DNA of 64,000 nt. It comes from DASYLJ01 sp964432595. Lineage in GTDB: Bacteria > Desulfobacterota > Binatia > DP-6. The translations under genes and the position numbers were made by a program. The notes beneath the pieces are model-generated. The model ran no database searches, was not told the origin of the DNA, and saw nothing but the letters and a program-made list of their open reading frames with translations. Location of the stretch: positions 496,001 to 560,000 of the forward strand of contig CAYSOF010000001.1 in NCBI GenBank assembly GCA_964432595.1. Direction: 5' to 3'. Of this stretch, positions 48,583 to 56,114 are shown in pieces; position 1 is the first letter of the stretch; every line of letters starts with the position of its first letter.

Positions 48583-49086
48583 TCAGGACCCGAGTCGAGA
48601 CGAAGTCTCGGCTCGAGCCATCGTACCCCGCAGCGCCTTGACGTCGGCGTCGAGCGCCGTGACCGTGTCCTGCAGCTCGGCGCGCGTCGCGTCCGGGATG
48701 TTGCGGCGGCCGTTCAGCGAACGGATGCGGAAGCCCATCGACTTGAGCACCCGTCCCGCGCGCTTCAGCTTCGTGCTGGCCTTCTTCGTCTCGCCGAGCG
48801 TCGCGAAGGCGTCGGCCTCGGCGAGCAGGCGGTCGAACTTCCCCGCCTGCCGCTTCAGCGTGCCGGCGGTCTTACCGAGGTCGGTCGCGGCGTCGAGCCG
48901 CGCGCCCAGCTCGGCCGCCCGGCAGTCGAGCGACGTGAACGAGGCGTCGGCGATGCATGCCCCCGGCGGCAGCGTCGTCGACGTGGTGGTGGTCGTCTGG
49001 GCGCAGGCGGGCGACGTCGCGCCGATCAGCAGAGCGGCGGCGATCCCGGCGGGCCACGCGGTGTGTGTGCGCCTGTATGTCCACAT
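48583..49086 (-). CDS. Exported protein: Thr-rich linker plus recurrent helical domain
   Basis: 167 aa from ATG at 49086; a TTG 11 codons upstream is also in frame. Signal peptide to about residue 30 (ATSPACA-QTT), then the linker TTTTTSTTLPPGAC. From about residue 45 to the end is an amphipathic helical domain that starts at a Cys (LDCRAAELGARL), has a basic centre (KKASTKLKRAGRVLKS) and ends IPDATRAELQDTVTALDAD. The same layout closes the protein encoded at 49192-51276, and part of it the subtilase at 17045. I do not know the domain. Extracytoplasmic location is firm; function unknown. Confidence 0.7.
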   Translation of the reverse strand: MWTYRRTHTAWPAGIAAALLIGATSPACAQTTTTTSTTLPPGACIADASFTSLDCRAAELGARLDAATDLGKTAGTLKRQAGKFDRLLAEADAFATLGETKKASTKLKRAGRVLKSMGFRIRSLNGRRNIPDATRAELQDTVTALDADVKALRGTMARAETSSRLGS

Positions 49087-49191
49087 GATGCGGCGCACAG
49101 GGAGCAACCACGATGCCAACGCCGCCCCGCGGTGGACTAGCGCGTGTTCCGTCGATCGTCCGGGCTACAAGTTGCAAGCACGTTGCACACG

Positions 49192-51276
49192 TTACACCGC
49201 CGCGGCGAGCGTCTTCAGATGCCCCCGCAGCGTGCCCGAGATCGCGTTCAGCTCGTCGCGCGTCGCCTGCGCGATCGCCTTCTTCGTGGCCTTCGCCTTG
49301 AGCCGCTTCTCGAACGCCTTCAGCGCCTTGCCCGCCCTACGCAGCTGCTTCTTGTACGGCTTCTGCTGTCCGACGAGGCCGGACGCCGCCGTGCTCGCCG
49401 TCTGCGCGGCGGCCACCTTCGCGGCGAGCCCGTCCCGCACCTTGCCCGCGGGTAGCGCGCCGACGCGGGTCACCAGGTCGGACAGGCGGCAGCCGACGGA
49501 CAGGAAATCCGCGCTCGCCGGCAGCGCGGAACGGCTGCAACCACCCGTTGCACCGCACGCGTCGACCGTGCACGCGTCGCCGTCGTCGCAGCGCGCGGCG
49601 TCGTTCACGCAGAAGGGCCAGTTGACGATCTCGACGAGCCGCGTGTCGTCGATGCCGCCGAGCAGCGCGGTCGGCGGGAACACGTCGTATCCGGGCGCCG
49701 ACGCGGTCGCCTCTTCGACGGTCGCGTGCAGGTCGTTGAAGAACATCAAGGCGCGTGTCTCGCCCGGCGGCACGGTGATCGGAAACTCGACGCGCACGCC
49801 CTCGGTGCCCGCACAGTCGAACGCCTCCGACGACACGAGCGCCGGGGGAACCGGGATCGCTCCCGGGCCGCCCAGCACGTGCGTCACGACCGCGTCGCCG
49901 ATCTCCGGCATGCCGTTGTCGCTCGTGACCACCCAGCGGTCGGCGCCGTCGAGCGCGAGATCGCCGCTGCTGGACGCGCGCACCGTCGTGTTCGAGTCCG
50001 ACCCGACGTTCGTCACCATCGTCACGACGGCATCCACCGTCGTCGCGCCCGGGTTGGTGAAGGTCGCGAACGTTCGGAGGGTCGGCGCGTCGGCGAACGC
50101 CGTGTAGCTGACGCTCGTGTCCAGCCCGCCCGTCGGGAACGGCCCGTCGGCGAACGAGGACGACGTCACGGTCGGATGCAGCGAGGCGCCGAACGCCTGC
50201 TCGCCGACGAAGAGCATCATCCCGTAGTCGAAGGGATCGCGGTCGTTCTCGCCGTCGGGATCGAGTACGGCGTCGCCGATCGACAAGGCGATGCCGGCCG
50301 CGCAGTTGCCGCCCGTCGGCGCGCCGTTGTCCGGCAGCGTCTGATTGCCGACGTACCAGCGCGTGCCGCTGCCCGTGCCGCCGCCGACGAGCTCGATCTC
50401 GCCGAGGAAGTTGAAGTTAAGGACGCGTTGCAGAGTGGGCTCGTCGAGGCCGGCGAGCAACGCATCGGCGAGCGCGCCACCATACGTGTCCACCGCGGCG
50501 TCGAGCGCCTGCGCGTTCGTTCCCGCGAGCTGGGTGAAGAGCAGGATGTGCACCGTCTCGCCGGGCGGGACGCCCATGTTGTCCGCGAGGTGCAAGCCCT
50601 CGGTGCCGGTGCAGGGGAACACTTCCTGCTCCCCGTCGAAGCCGGCGTTCGTGAACGCGAAGCCGTGCGGACCGAACCAGCCGCCGAACGCGGAGACGAT
50701 CGGCGCACCCGTCGGCGTCATCGCGTCGTCGCTCGTCACGACGACGGACGCGTCCTCGAGGTCCGGCTCCAGCAGTACGGTGTCGCCGTCGGAGGCGAGG
50801 TTCGAGAGGATGCGCAGGTTGGTCTCGATCCGCACGGTGCTCGGGTTCCGTAGCGTGATCAGCGTGCGCAGGGCGGGTACGGTCGACAGAGCGGCATGCT
50901 GCACCGTCACGTCCAGCCCGGACATCGTCGTCGGGCCTGCGGTGAGCGTCGTGCCGGTGACGTCGATCGTGGGCGGCGACGTGAAGATCGCGCCGTCGAT
51001 CCACACCGTGAGCCCGGCGTCGAACGTGTCGCCCTTGTTCGCGCCGCCGACGTCGAAGACGGCGTTGGCCACCGCGAGGCCGCCGCCCGTCGTGTTGCAC
51101 GTGCCGTCGATCGTGCCGTCCGACGTGCCGAACGAGTTGACGACGGTCCAGCGGGTGTTGCCGCCGCCGTCCAGGTCGATCGTGCCGCCGAGCGACTCCC
51201 AGGTGACGGGCGCGGCCGACGCGACACCGATCGAGACGAGCAGCGCCGCAGCGCCTCCGAGCCATCCCCGCACCAT
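49192..51276 (-). CDS. Large exported duplicated beta-rich protein with Cys-rich module and helical tail
   Basis: 694 aa from ATG at 51276, with a GGAGG five bases upstream. Signal peptide to about residue 21. Two homologous halves follow (about 22-290 and 290-555): each begins LGGTIDLDGGGNTRW- or LGEIELVGGG-like, contains a CxGTEG segment followed by VPPGET, and closes with a LLAGLDEPTL/LLGGIDDTRL motif. Next comes CDDGDACTVDACGATGGC, a Cys-rich module of the kind found in deltaproteobacterial secreted proteins, then the helical domain from FLSVGCRLSDLVTRV to the end. Function unknown; adhesion or binding at the cell surface is a guess. Confidence 0.75.
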   Translation of the reverse strand: MVRGWLGGAAALLVSIGVASAAPVTWESLGGTIDLDGGGNTRWTVVNSFGTSDGTIDGTCNTTGGGLAVANAVFDVGGANKGDTFDAGLTVWIDGAIFTSPPTIDVTGTTLTAGPTTMSGLDVTVQHAALSTVPALRTLITLRNPSTVRIETNLRILSNLASDGDTVLLEPDLEDASVVVTSDDAMTPTGAPIVSAFGGWFGPHGFAFTNAGFDGEQEVFPCTGTEGLHLADNMGVPPGETVHILLFTQLAGTNAQALDAAVDTYGGALADALLAGLDEPTLQRVLNFNFLGEIELVGGGTGSGTRWYVGNQTLPDNGAPTGGNCAAGIALSIGDAVLDPDGENDRDPFDYGMMLFVGEQAFGASLHPTVTSSSFADGPFPTGGLDTSVSYTAFADAPTLRTFATFTNPGATTVDAVVTMVTNVGSDSNTTVRASSSGDLALDGADRWVVTSDNGMPEIGDAVVTHVLGGPGAIPVPPALVSSEAFDCAGTEGVRVEFPITVPPGETRALMFFNDLHATVEEATASAPGYDVFPPTALLGGIDDTRLVEIVNWPFCVNDAARCDDGDACTVDACGATGGCSRSALPASADFLSVGCRLSDLVTRVGALPAGKVRDGLAAKVAAAQTASTAASGLVGQQKPYKKQLRRAGKALKAFEKRLKAKATKKAIAQATRDELNAISGTLRGHLKTLAAAV

Positions 51277-51327
51277 CGCCACCTCCGTCACCGGTGGTAG
51301 CGCCGTGACGGCGAGGTCTCAAGCGGA

Positions 51328-51711
51328 TCAGAGGGGCATGCCGCTGCCGCGCACCCAGGTGGCGAGGTCGAAGTAGTCGCGGAACTTCGCGATCTTCCCG
51401 TCGCGCAGCTCGAAGACGCCGTTCACCGGCAGCATGAAGCGCTCCTTGCCGGCCTGGCGGAAGTGATCGCGGCGCTCGGTGAAGACGACGTCGCCGCTCT
51501 GCGCGGCGTTGACCACCTCGAGATCGATCAGCTCCATCAGCTCGAGGAAGGCGCCGAAGATGCCGCGGATCTCGGCGGTGCCGACCTTCGGGTCGGTCGG
51601 AACGTTGTGGTACACGGCGTCGGGCGTGAAGTACGACATGAGCTCGTCGAGATCGCGTCGTAGCCACGCGCCGCAGAAGTCGCGCACCACTTGTTCGTTG
51701 CTCTTCGCCAT
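51328..51711 (-). CDS. Limonene-1,2-epoxide hydrolase/SnoaL-like protein
   Basis: 127 aa from ATG at 51711, GGAGG upstream. The cone-shaped NTF2-like fold is recognisable, with FTPDAVYHNVPTDP near residue 28 and FELRDGKIAKFRDYFDLATW near the end. The latter carries the Arg/Asp pair and final Asp that match the Asp-Arg-Asp site of limonene-1,2-epoxide hydrolase; a SnoaL-like isomerase is the alternative. It is the third gene of an operon with the SDR (11 bp upstream) and amidohydrolase, which suggests a late step in breakdown of a cyclic compound. Confidence 0.78.
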   Translation of the reverse strand: MAKSNEQVVRDFCGAWLRRDLDELMSYFTPDAVYHNVPTDPKVGTAEIRGIFGAFLELMELIDLEVVNAAQSGDVVFTERRDHFRQAGKERFMLPVNGVFELRDGKIAKFRDYFDLATWVRGSGMPL

Positions 51712-51722
51712 GGGTTCCTCCG

Positions 51723-52451
51723 TCAGTGCGCCACGAAGCCGCCGTCGACGGCGAGCGCGTGGCCGGTGACGAACGACGCCGCGTCCGAGCAGAGCCAGAC
51801 GACGGCGCGCGCCACCTCTTCGGGTGTGCCGACGCGGCCGAGCGGATCCTGCGCGATCAGCGCGTCGTGCGCGCCGCGGTTGGCGGCGCCGATCCGCGAC
51901 AGCATCGGCGTGTCGATCGGCCCCGGGCACACCGCGTTCACGCGGATGCCGTCGCGGCCGTGGTCGATGGCGGCCGTCTTCGTCAGCCCGACGACCGCGT
52001 GCTTGCTGCCGACGTAGGCCGCGAACGTGCCGGCGCCGACGAGGCCCGCCGCGGACGCCATGTTGACGATCGCGCCGCCGCCCTGCGCGCGCATCTGGCG
52101 CAGCTCCGCGCGCAGGCAGTGCCACACCCCTTTGAGGTTCACGTCGACGACGCGATCGAACACGTCGTCCGGGTAGTCGGCGAGGCGCGCCATGACGCCC
52201 TCGATGCCGGCGTTGTTGAACGCGCAGTCGAGGCGGCCGTGCAGCGACACGACCGTGTCGATCAGTGCGCGGACCTCGTCGGCACGCGTCACGTCGGTGC
52301 GGACGAACGTACAGCCGGTGATCGTCGCGTCGACGACGTCGGCGACGACGACGCGCGCACCCGCGTCGACGAACGCGAGGGCCGTGGCATGTCCGATGCC
52401 CGTCGCGGCGCCGGTGACGAGGCAGATCTTCCCATCGAGCACGCTGCTCAT
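51723..52451 (-). CDS. Short-chain dehydrogenase/reductase (SDR)
   Basis: 242 aa from ATG at 52451 (ATGA overlap with the amidohydrolase stop). Classical SDR: cofactor motif TGAATGIGHATA at 14-25, an Asp at the end of strand beta-2 (VVVADVVD) that favours NAD(H), NNAGI, Ser in MASAAG, active-site Tyr/Lys in AAYVGSKHAV, and PGPIDTPM. It oxidises or reduces a hydroxyl/keto group; the substrate should be shared with its operon partners. Confidence 0.9.
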   Translation of the reverse strand: MSSVLDGKICLVTGAATGIGHATALAFVDAGARVVVADVVDATITGCTFVRTDVTRADEVRALIDTVVSLHGRLDCAFNNAGIEGVMARLADYPDDVFDRVVDVNLKGVWHCLRAELRQMRAQGGGAIVNMASAAGLVGAGTFAAYVGSKHAVVGLTKTAAIDHGRDGIRVNAVCPGPIDTPMLSRIGAANRGAHDALIAQDPLGRVGTPEEVARAVVWLCSDAASFVTGHALAVDGGFVAH

Positions 52452-53926
52452 GCGGACCTCCCGACGAAGCCGTATGCGAGACGGCTCGGCGTCGCGCCCG
52501 AGATCGCATAGTCGTCACGGACCTGCGAGAGCTGGTCGCGCGCCATCGACGCCGGGAGGCCGTACAGCCGGACCGCGTTGCCGGCGAGGATCGCCGAGCG
52601 CACCGGACCGCCGGCTGCACCCAGCGGCGCGAAGCCGTGGCGCTCCTGCATGTCGGCGGGAATCTCGAGGCGGCGGAACGCCTCGATCTGCCACTGCGGC
52701 GAGCCGTACCAGACGGAGTCGGTGCCCCAGAGGACGCGATCGGCGCCGCAGCCCTCGATGAGCGTCCCGAGCAGCGCCGCCGCGTGGCGCGGATGCGTCA
52801 CGACGGAGCTGGCGAACGACGTGCCGAGCTCGGCCCACACGTTGCGCACGCCGTACTTCGCCGGGATCTCGGCGAGGTCGGTGACCCAGTCCATGCGGCC
52901 CGTGCGCTCGAACTCCGCGAGCGACGCGTCGGGTGGCTGCAGGAACGGCTTCAGCGCGGAATGGTAGATGATGAAGTCGAGGTCGGGCCAGTCCTTCGCC
53001 GCCTTGCCGACGTCGTCGACGCGCGCGAACGGCCACGTCCGCGCGAACGCCGACTCGTAGTCCGCGGGCAGCAGGCCCTTGTGGATGCAGATGCGTTTGA
53101 TGCCCGCGCGCTGCATGCGCTCGTACGCCGGATACATGAGCTGCTCGTCGTCGAGGCGCCACGGCCACTGCGACGGCGCCAGCGGATCGCCCGTCGTGTA
53201 GCCCTTCCAGCCGTCGGGCTTCACGACGTCGATGCAGCGGTCGATCTCGTCGAGCCAGCCGCGCTGGCCGGGCGTGATGACGGCGTGGCAGAGCAGCCGG
53301 CGCGAGCCGGCGAGCCCGTTGACGATCGCGCGCGCCCGCGCGAGCTGATCGTTGTCGAGGAGCCAGTTGTCGGGCGTGTCCGACGGCGCGGCGCTGACGA
53401 GCCCGACCTGGGTGTCGCTGTCGAGGTAGACCTCCTTCAGGAAGTTCTCGAAGCGGTAGCGCGTCATCGTGACGCCTTCCTCGCGCAGGACGGGGTTCCA
53501 GCGCTTCGCGTACTCGCCGAGCGCGAGGAGGCCGTCCCAGCGGAAGTCGTCGCGGACGAAGTGCAGCTGGACGTCGACGACGAGCTGCCGCGCCGTCGCA
53601 CGCCGTCGCTCGGCCGCGGCGGCGCCGTCGGCCGCCTCGGCGTCGCTCACGTCGAAGCACGCGCCGAACACCCGGTTCATCGCGAGGAACGACGCGGCCA
53701 TGCCGGACGCCGAGCGCAGGAACGCGCGCCGGTCGAGCCCGCGTCGGCGGCCGAGCGTGTCGGCCAGATCGAGGACGTGCGCCTCGACGCGTCGCTGGTC
53801 GCGCGTCTGCGGCAGCGGGACGTACTCGCCGTTCGACACCACCTGCGTCGGGACGGGGGACGGGCACGCGGCCGTCTCCGCCGGTGCGGTCCGTGCGCGT
53901 TGCGCCGGCGAGAGCCAGATCCCCAT
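52448..53926 (-). CDS. Amidohydrolase family protein (ACMSD-like, PF04909 type)
   Basis: 492 aa from ATG at 53926 with AAGGAGG about 11 bases upstream. Residues about 66-85 (RRAFLRSASGMAASFLAMN) look like a Tat signal but sit far inside the protein; a start near residue 60 would make it a real one. The metal-dependent TIM barrel follows: VVDVQLHFV (first His of DxHxH is Gln), a His in LLCHAVIT, FIIYHSALKP and the closing Asp in LWGTDSVWYG. Decarboxylation or hydrolysis of a ring-cleavage product is typical. First gene of the three-gene operon, divergent from the flavoprotein at 54037. Confidence 0.82.
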   Translation of the reverse strand: MGIWLSPAQRARTAPAETAACPSPVPTQVVSNGEYVPLPQTRDQRRVEAHVLDLADTLGRRRGLDRRAFLRSASGMAASFLAMNRVFGACFDVSDAEAADGAAAAERRRATARQLVVDVQLHFVRDDFRWDGLLALGEYAKRWNPVLREEGVTMTRYRFENFLKEVYLDSDTQVGLVSAAPSDTPDNWLLDNDQLARARAIVNGLAGSRRLLCHAVITPGQRGWLDEIDRCIDVVKPDGWKGYTTGDPLAPSQWPWRLDDEQLMYPAYERMQRAGIKRICIHKGLLPADYESAFARTWPFARVDDVGKAAKDWPDLDFIIYHSALKPFLQPPDASLAEFERTGRMDWVTDLAEIPAKYGVRNVWAELGTSFASSVVTHPRHAAALLGTLIEGCGADRVLWGTDSVWYGSPQWQIEAFRRLEIPADMQERHGFAPLGAAGGPVRSAILAGNAVRLYGLPASMARDQLSQVRDDYAISGATPSRLAYGFVGRSA

Positions 53927-53977
53927 GTCCGACGGGCCTCCTTATCGATAGAACACTCAGTAACGAAGGCGCTCTCG

Positions 53978-54031
53978 TCTTGACATACACGGCAAGCGCG
54001 AGTCAATAACTGACAAGACTATCAGTAGGAG
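53978..54031. promoter_or_regulatory. Divergent promoter and operator-like repeats, amidohydrolase/flavoprotein
   Basis: TTGACA (53980-53985) with TCAATA 17 bases on faces the flavoprotein. TTGAC (53980-53984) and GTCAA (54002-54006) form a spaced inverted repeat, and CTGACAAGACTATCAG (54010-54025) is a second, imperfect one just before AGGAGG (54027-54032). These are plausible sites for the TetR encoded at 55422. Confidence 0.45.
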
Positions 54032-54036
54032 GTCGG

Positions 54037-55425
54037 ATGTCGGGCACGCACGCGATCGTCGTCGGAGGGAGCCTCGCCGGGCTGTGCGCCGCGCGGGTGC
54101 TCGCCGGCGCGGTGGATCGAGTCACCGTCGTCGACCGCGACCAGTATCCGACGGAGCCCGTCGGTCGTGCCGGTGTTCCGCAGGGCCGGCACCTCCACGC
54201 GCTACTGTCGCGCGGCTGCGCGGAGCTCGAGCGGCTCTTCCCGGGCTTCGGGCGCGCGATGGCCGACGCGGGGGCGCTCGAGATCGATCTCGACGGCGAC
54301 TTCGTCCGCCTGCTGCGAGCGGGCTGGGTGCGGCCGAGGCCCAGCGGCTACACCTGGCTCTTCGCGAGCCGGCCGCTGACCGAGTCGATCGTGCGCGCGC
54401 ACTGCCGCCGGTTGCCGAACGTCGCGTTCGTCGAAGGGATCGCGGTCGATGCGTTGCGGATGGACGGCGCGCGCGTGACCGGCATCGTCACGCGCGACGG
54501 CGCGCTGATGTCGGCCGACGTCGTCGTCGACGCCAGCGGACGGACGACGCGCGCGCCGGAATGGCTGCATGCGGCCGGCGTGCCGCCGCCGCCGGAGACC
54601 GTCGTCGATCCGCACGCCGGCTACAGCACGCGCTGGTTCCAGGGCCCCGATCCGGAGCGCTGGCCGCACGACTGGTGGTGGAAGGGCGTGTGGATCGAGG
54701 ATCGCGAGCGCGGCCGCGACTTCATGGGCATCCTCGTTCCGATCGAGCAGGGCCGCTGGGGCGTCATCCTGATCGGCGTCGGCGGCAACTACCCGCCGTC
54801 GGACGAGGACGGCTTCATGGCGGCGCTCGACCGGCTGCGCTCGCCGCTGCTCGCGGACGCGGTGCGCCTGGCGACGCCGATCTCGCCCGTCTACTGCGCG
54901 CGCAAGTTCCAGAACCGGATGCGGCACTACGAGACGTGGCACGGGCCGGCGGGGTTCCTCGCGATCGGCGATGCGGTGTGCGCGTTCAACCCGATCTACG
55001 GGCAGGGCATGAGCGCGGCCGCCGTCAGCGCGAACCTCCTCGCGCGCGAGATCGCCCGCGGCGGCGTGCTGCATCGGTCGTTGCCGCGGCGGTTCTTCCG
55101 CGCGCAGGCGCGCTTCCTGCGCAGCCCGTGGGCGCTCGCCACCGGCGTCGATCTGCAGCTGGCGACGACCGAGGGGCATCGCCCGCCGACGGTGCATCTC
55201 GCCGGCCGCTACATGGACGCCGCGCTCGCCGCGGCGCAGGACGACGCCGTCGTGCATCGCCGAGTGACCGAGGTGGTGACGCTCGTGCGACCGGTGACGA
55301 CGCTCTTCGCACCGGCGATGCTGGCGCGCGTCGCGCGCGGTGTGCTGCGCCGGCGGATGCGGGCCGCGCCGTCGGACCGCTTCGCGGCGCGGCCGCCCGC
55401 CTGGGTGCTCGCGCCGTTTGCTTGA
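54037..55425 (+). CDS. FAD-dependent oxidoreductase (halogenase/hydroxylase-like fold)
   Basis: 462 aa from ATG at 54037 with AGGAGG five bases upstream. FAD motif AIVVGGSLAGLCAARVL at 6-22, an Arg/Tyr-rich GVPQGRHLHALLSRG segment typical of this group, VVVDASGRTTRAPEWL, and the GD motif AIGDAVCAFNPIYGQGMSAA. The halogenase lysine motif is not evident, so a hydroxylase or dehydrogenase is more likely. The stop overlaps the TetR start (TTGA), so flavoprotein and regulator are coupled. Divergent from the amidohydrolase operon, with which it probably shares a substrate. Confidence 0.82.
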   Translation: MSGTHAIVVGGSLAGLCAARVLAGAVDRVTVVDRDQYPTEPVGRAGVPQGRHLHALLSRGCAELERLFPGFGRAMADAGALEIDLDGDFVRLLRAGWVRPRPSGYTWLFASRPLTESIVRAHCRRLPNVAFVEGIAVDALRMDGARVTGIVTRDGALMSADVVVDASGRTTRAPEWLHAAGVPPPPETVVDPHAGYSTRWFQGPDPERWPHDWWWKGVWIEDRERGRDFMGILVPIEQGRWGVILIGVGGNYPPSDEDGFMAALDRLRSPLLADAVRLATPISPVYCARKFQNRMRHYETWHGPAGFLAIGDAVCAFNPIYGQGMSAAAVSANLLAREIARGGVLHRSLPRRFFRAQARFLRSPWALATGVDLQLATTEGHRPPTVHLAGRYMDAALAAAQDDAVVHRRVTEVVTLVRPVTTLFAPAMLARVARGVLRRRMRAAPSDRFAARPPAWVLAPFA

Positions 55426-56060
55426 AGCGGCGGCGTCGCCGGAGCAGAACGGGCGGCATTCCGACGCGCAGCCGCCTCCAGCCCGAACGCCGACGCGCCC
55501 AGCTCCTGGCCTGCGCGCTCTCCGTGTTCCAGCGCCGTGGCCTCGGCCGTGCCGGACACGCCGAGATCGCGCGCGAAGCGGGCGTGTCGGTGGCGACGGT
55601 GTTCGGCTACTTCCCGACGCGCCCGGCGCTGGTCGACGCGGTGCTCGACGAGGTGGAGCGCTTCTACGAGGGCGTCGCGCGTCTCGCCGACCGTCGCGAC
55701 CGCCCCGTGCCGACCGCCATCCTCGACGTCGCGTTCGCGTTCTCGGATTCGGTCGACAGCCATCCCGACCACGCCCGCATCTTCCTCGCCTGGAGCACGG
55801 CGATGGGCGGCGAGACGTGGGACCGCTACCTGCGCTTGCAGACGGTCCTGCTGCGCATCTTCGCGTCGGCGGTGCGTCGCGGGCAGCGCGAGGGCTCGAT
55901 CCCGAAGACGACGCACCCGGAGGAGGCCGCGCTGCTGCTCGTCAGCTCCGCGCAGATGATCGGCCAGCTCAAGTTCACCCGCCGCGCGCCGGCCAAGGTG
56001 AAGCGCTTCGTCGTCGACATGGTGCGCGGCGCGATCGGGGTGGATCCGCAGGCGGGTTGA
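55422..56060 (+). CDS. TetR-family transcriptional regulator
   Basis: 212 aa from TTG at 55422, overlapping the previous stop; no ATG lies before the HTH. A very basic head (MKRRRRRSRTGG) precedes the TetR HTH at about residues 25-72 (LLACALSVFQRRG, IAREAGVSVATVFGYFP), followed by a helical ligand domain. Coupling to the flavoprotein and the operator-like repeats at 53980-54025 suggest it controls both divergent transcripts. The ligand is unknown. Confidence 0.82.
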   Translation: MKRRRRRSRTGGIPTRSRLQPERRRAQLLACALSVFQRRGLGRAGHAEIAREAGVSVATVFGYFPTRPALVDAVLDEVERFYEGVARLADRRDRPVPTAILDVAFAFSDSVDSHPDHARIFLAWSTAMGGETWDRYLRLQTVLLRIFASAVRRGQREGSIPKTTHPEEAALLLVSSAQMIGQLKFTRRAPAKVKRFVVDMVRGAIGVDPQAG

Positions 56061-56075
56061 GAGTCCGGCGGGCGA

Positions 56076-56113
56076 CGGTTATACGCAGGACGGACGCACT
56101 TTGCGTATAACCG
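56076..56113. promoter_or_regulatory. 12-bp inverted repeat abutting the nucleotidyltransferase start
   Basis: CGGTTATACGCA (56076-56087) and TGCGTATAACCG (56102-56113) are perfect complements with a 14-base spacer. The right arm contains TATAAC and ends one base before the ATG at 56115. Either an operator for autoregulation or a stem that hides the start codon in the mRNA. Confidence 0.55.
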
Positions 56114-56114
56114 G

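Noticed and set aside
49086..49191. Possible small RNA or promoter in the spacer between the two helical-domain genes
   Set aside because: GTGCAACGTGC/TTGCAAC half-repeats are visible but no convincing -10/-35 pair or terminator.
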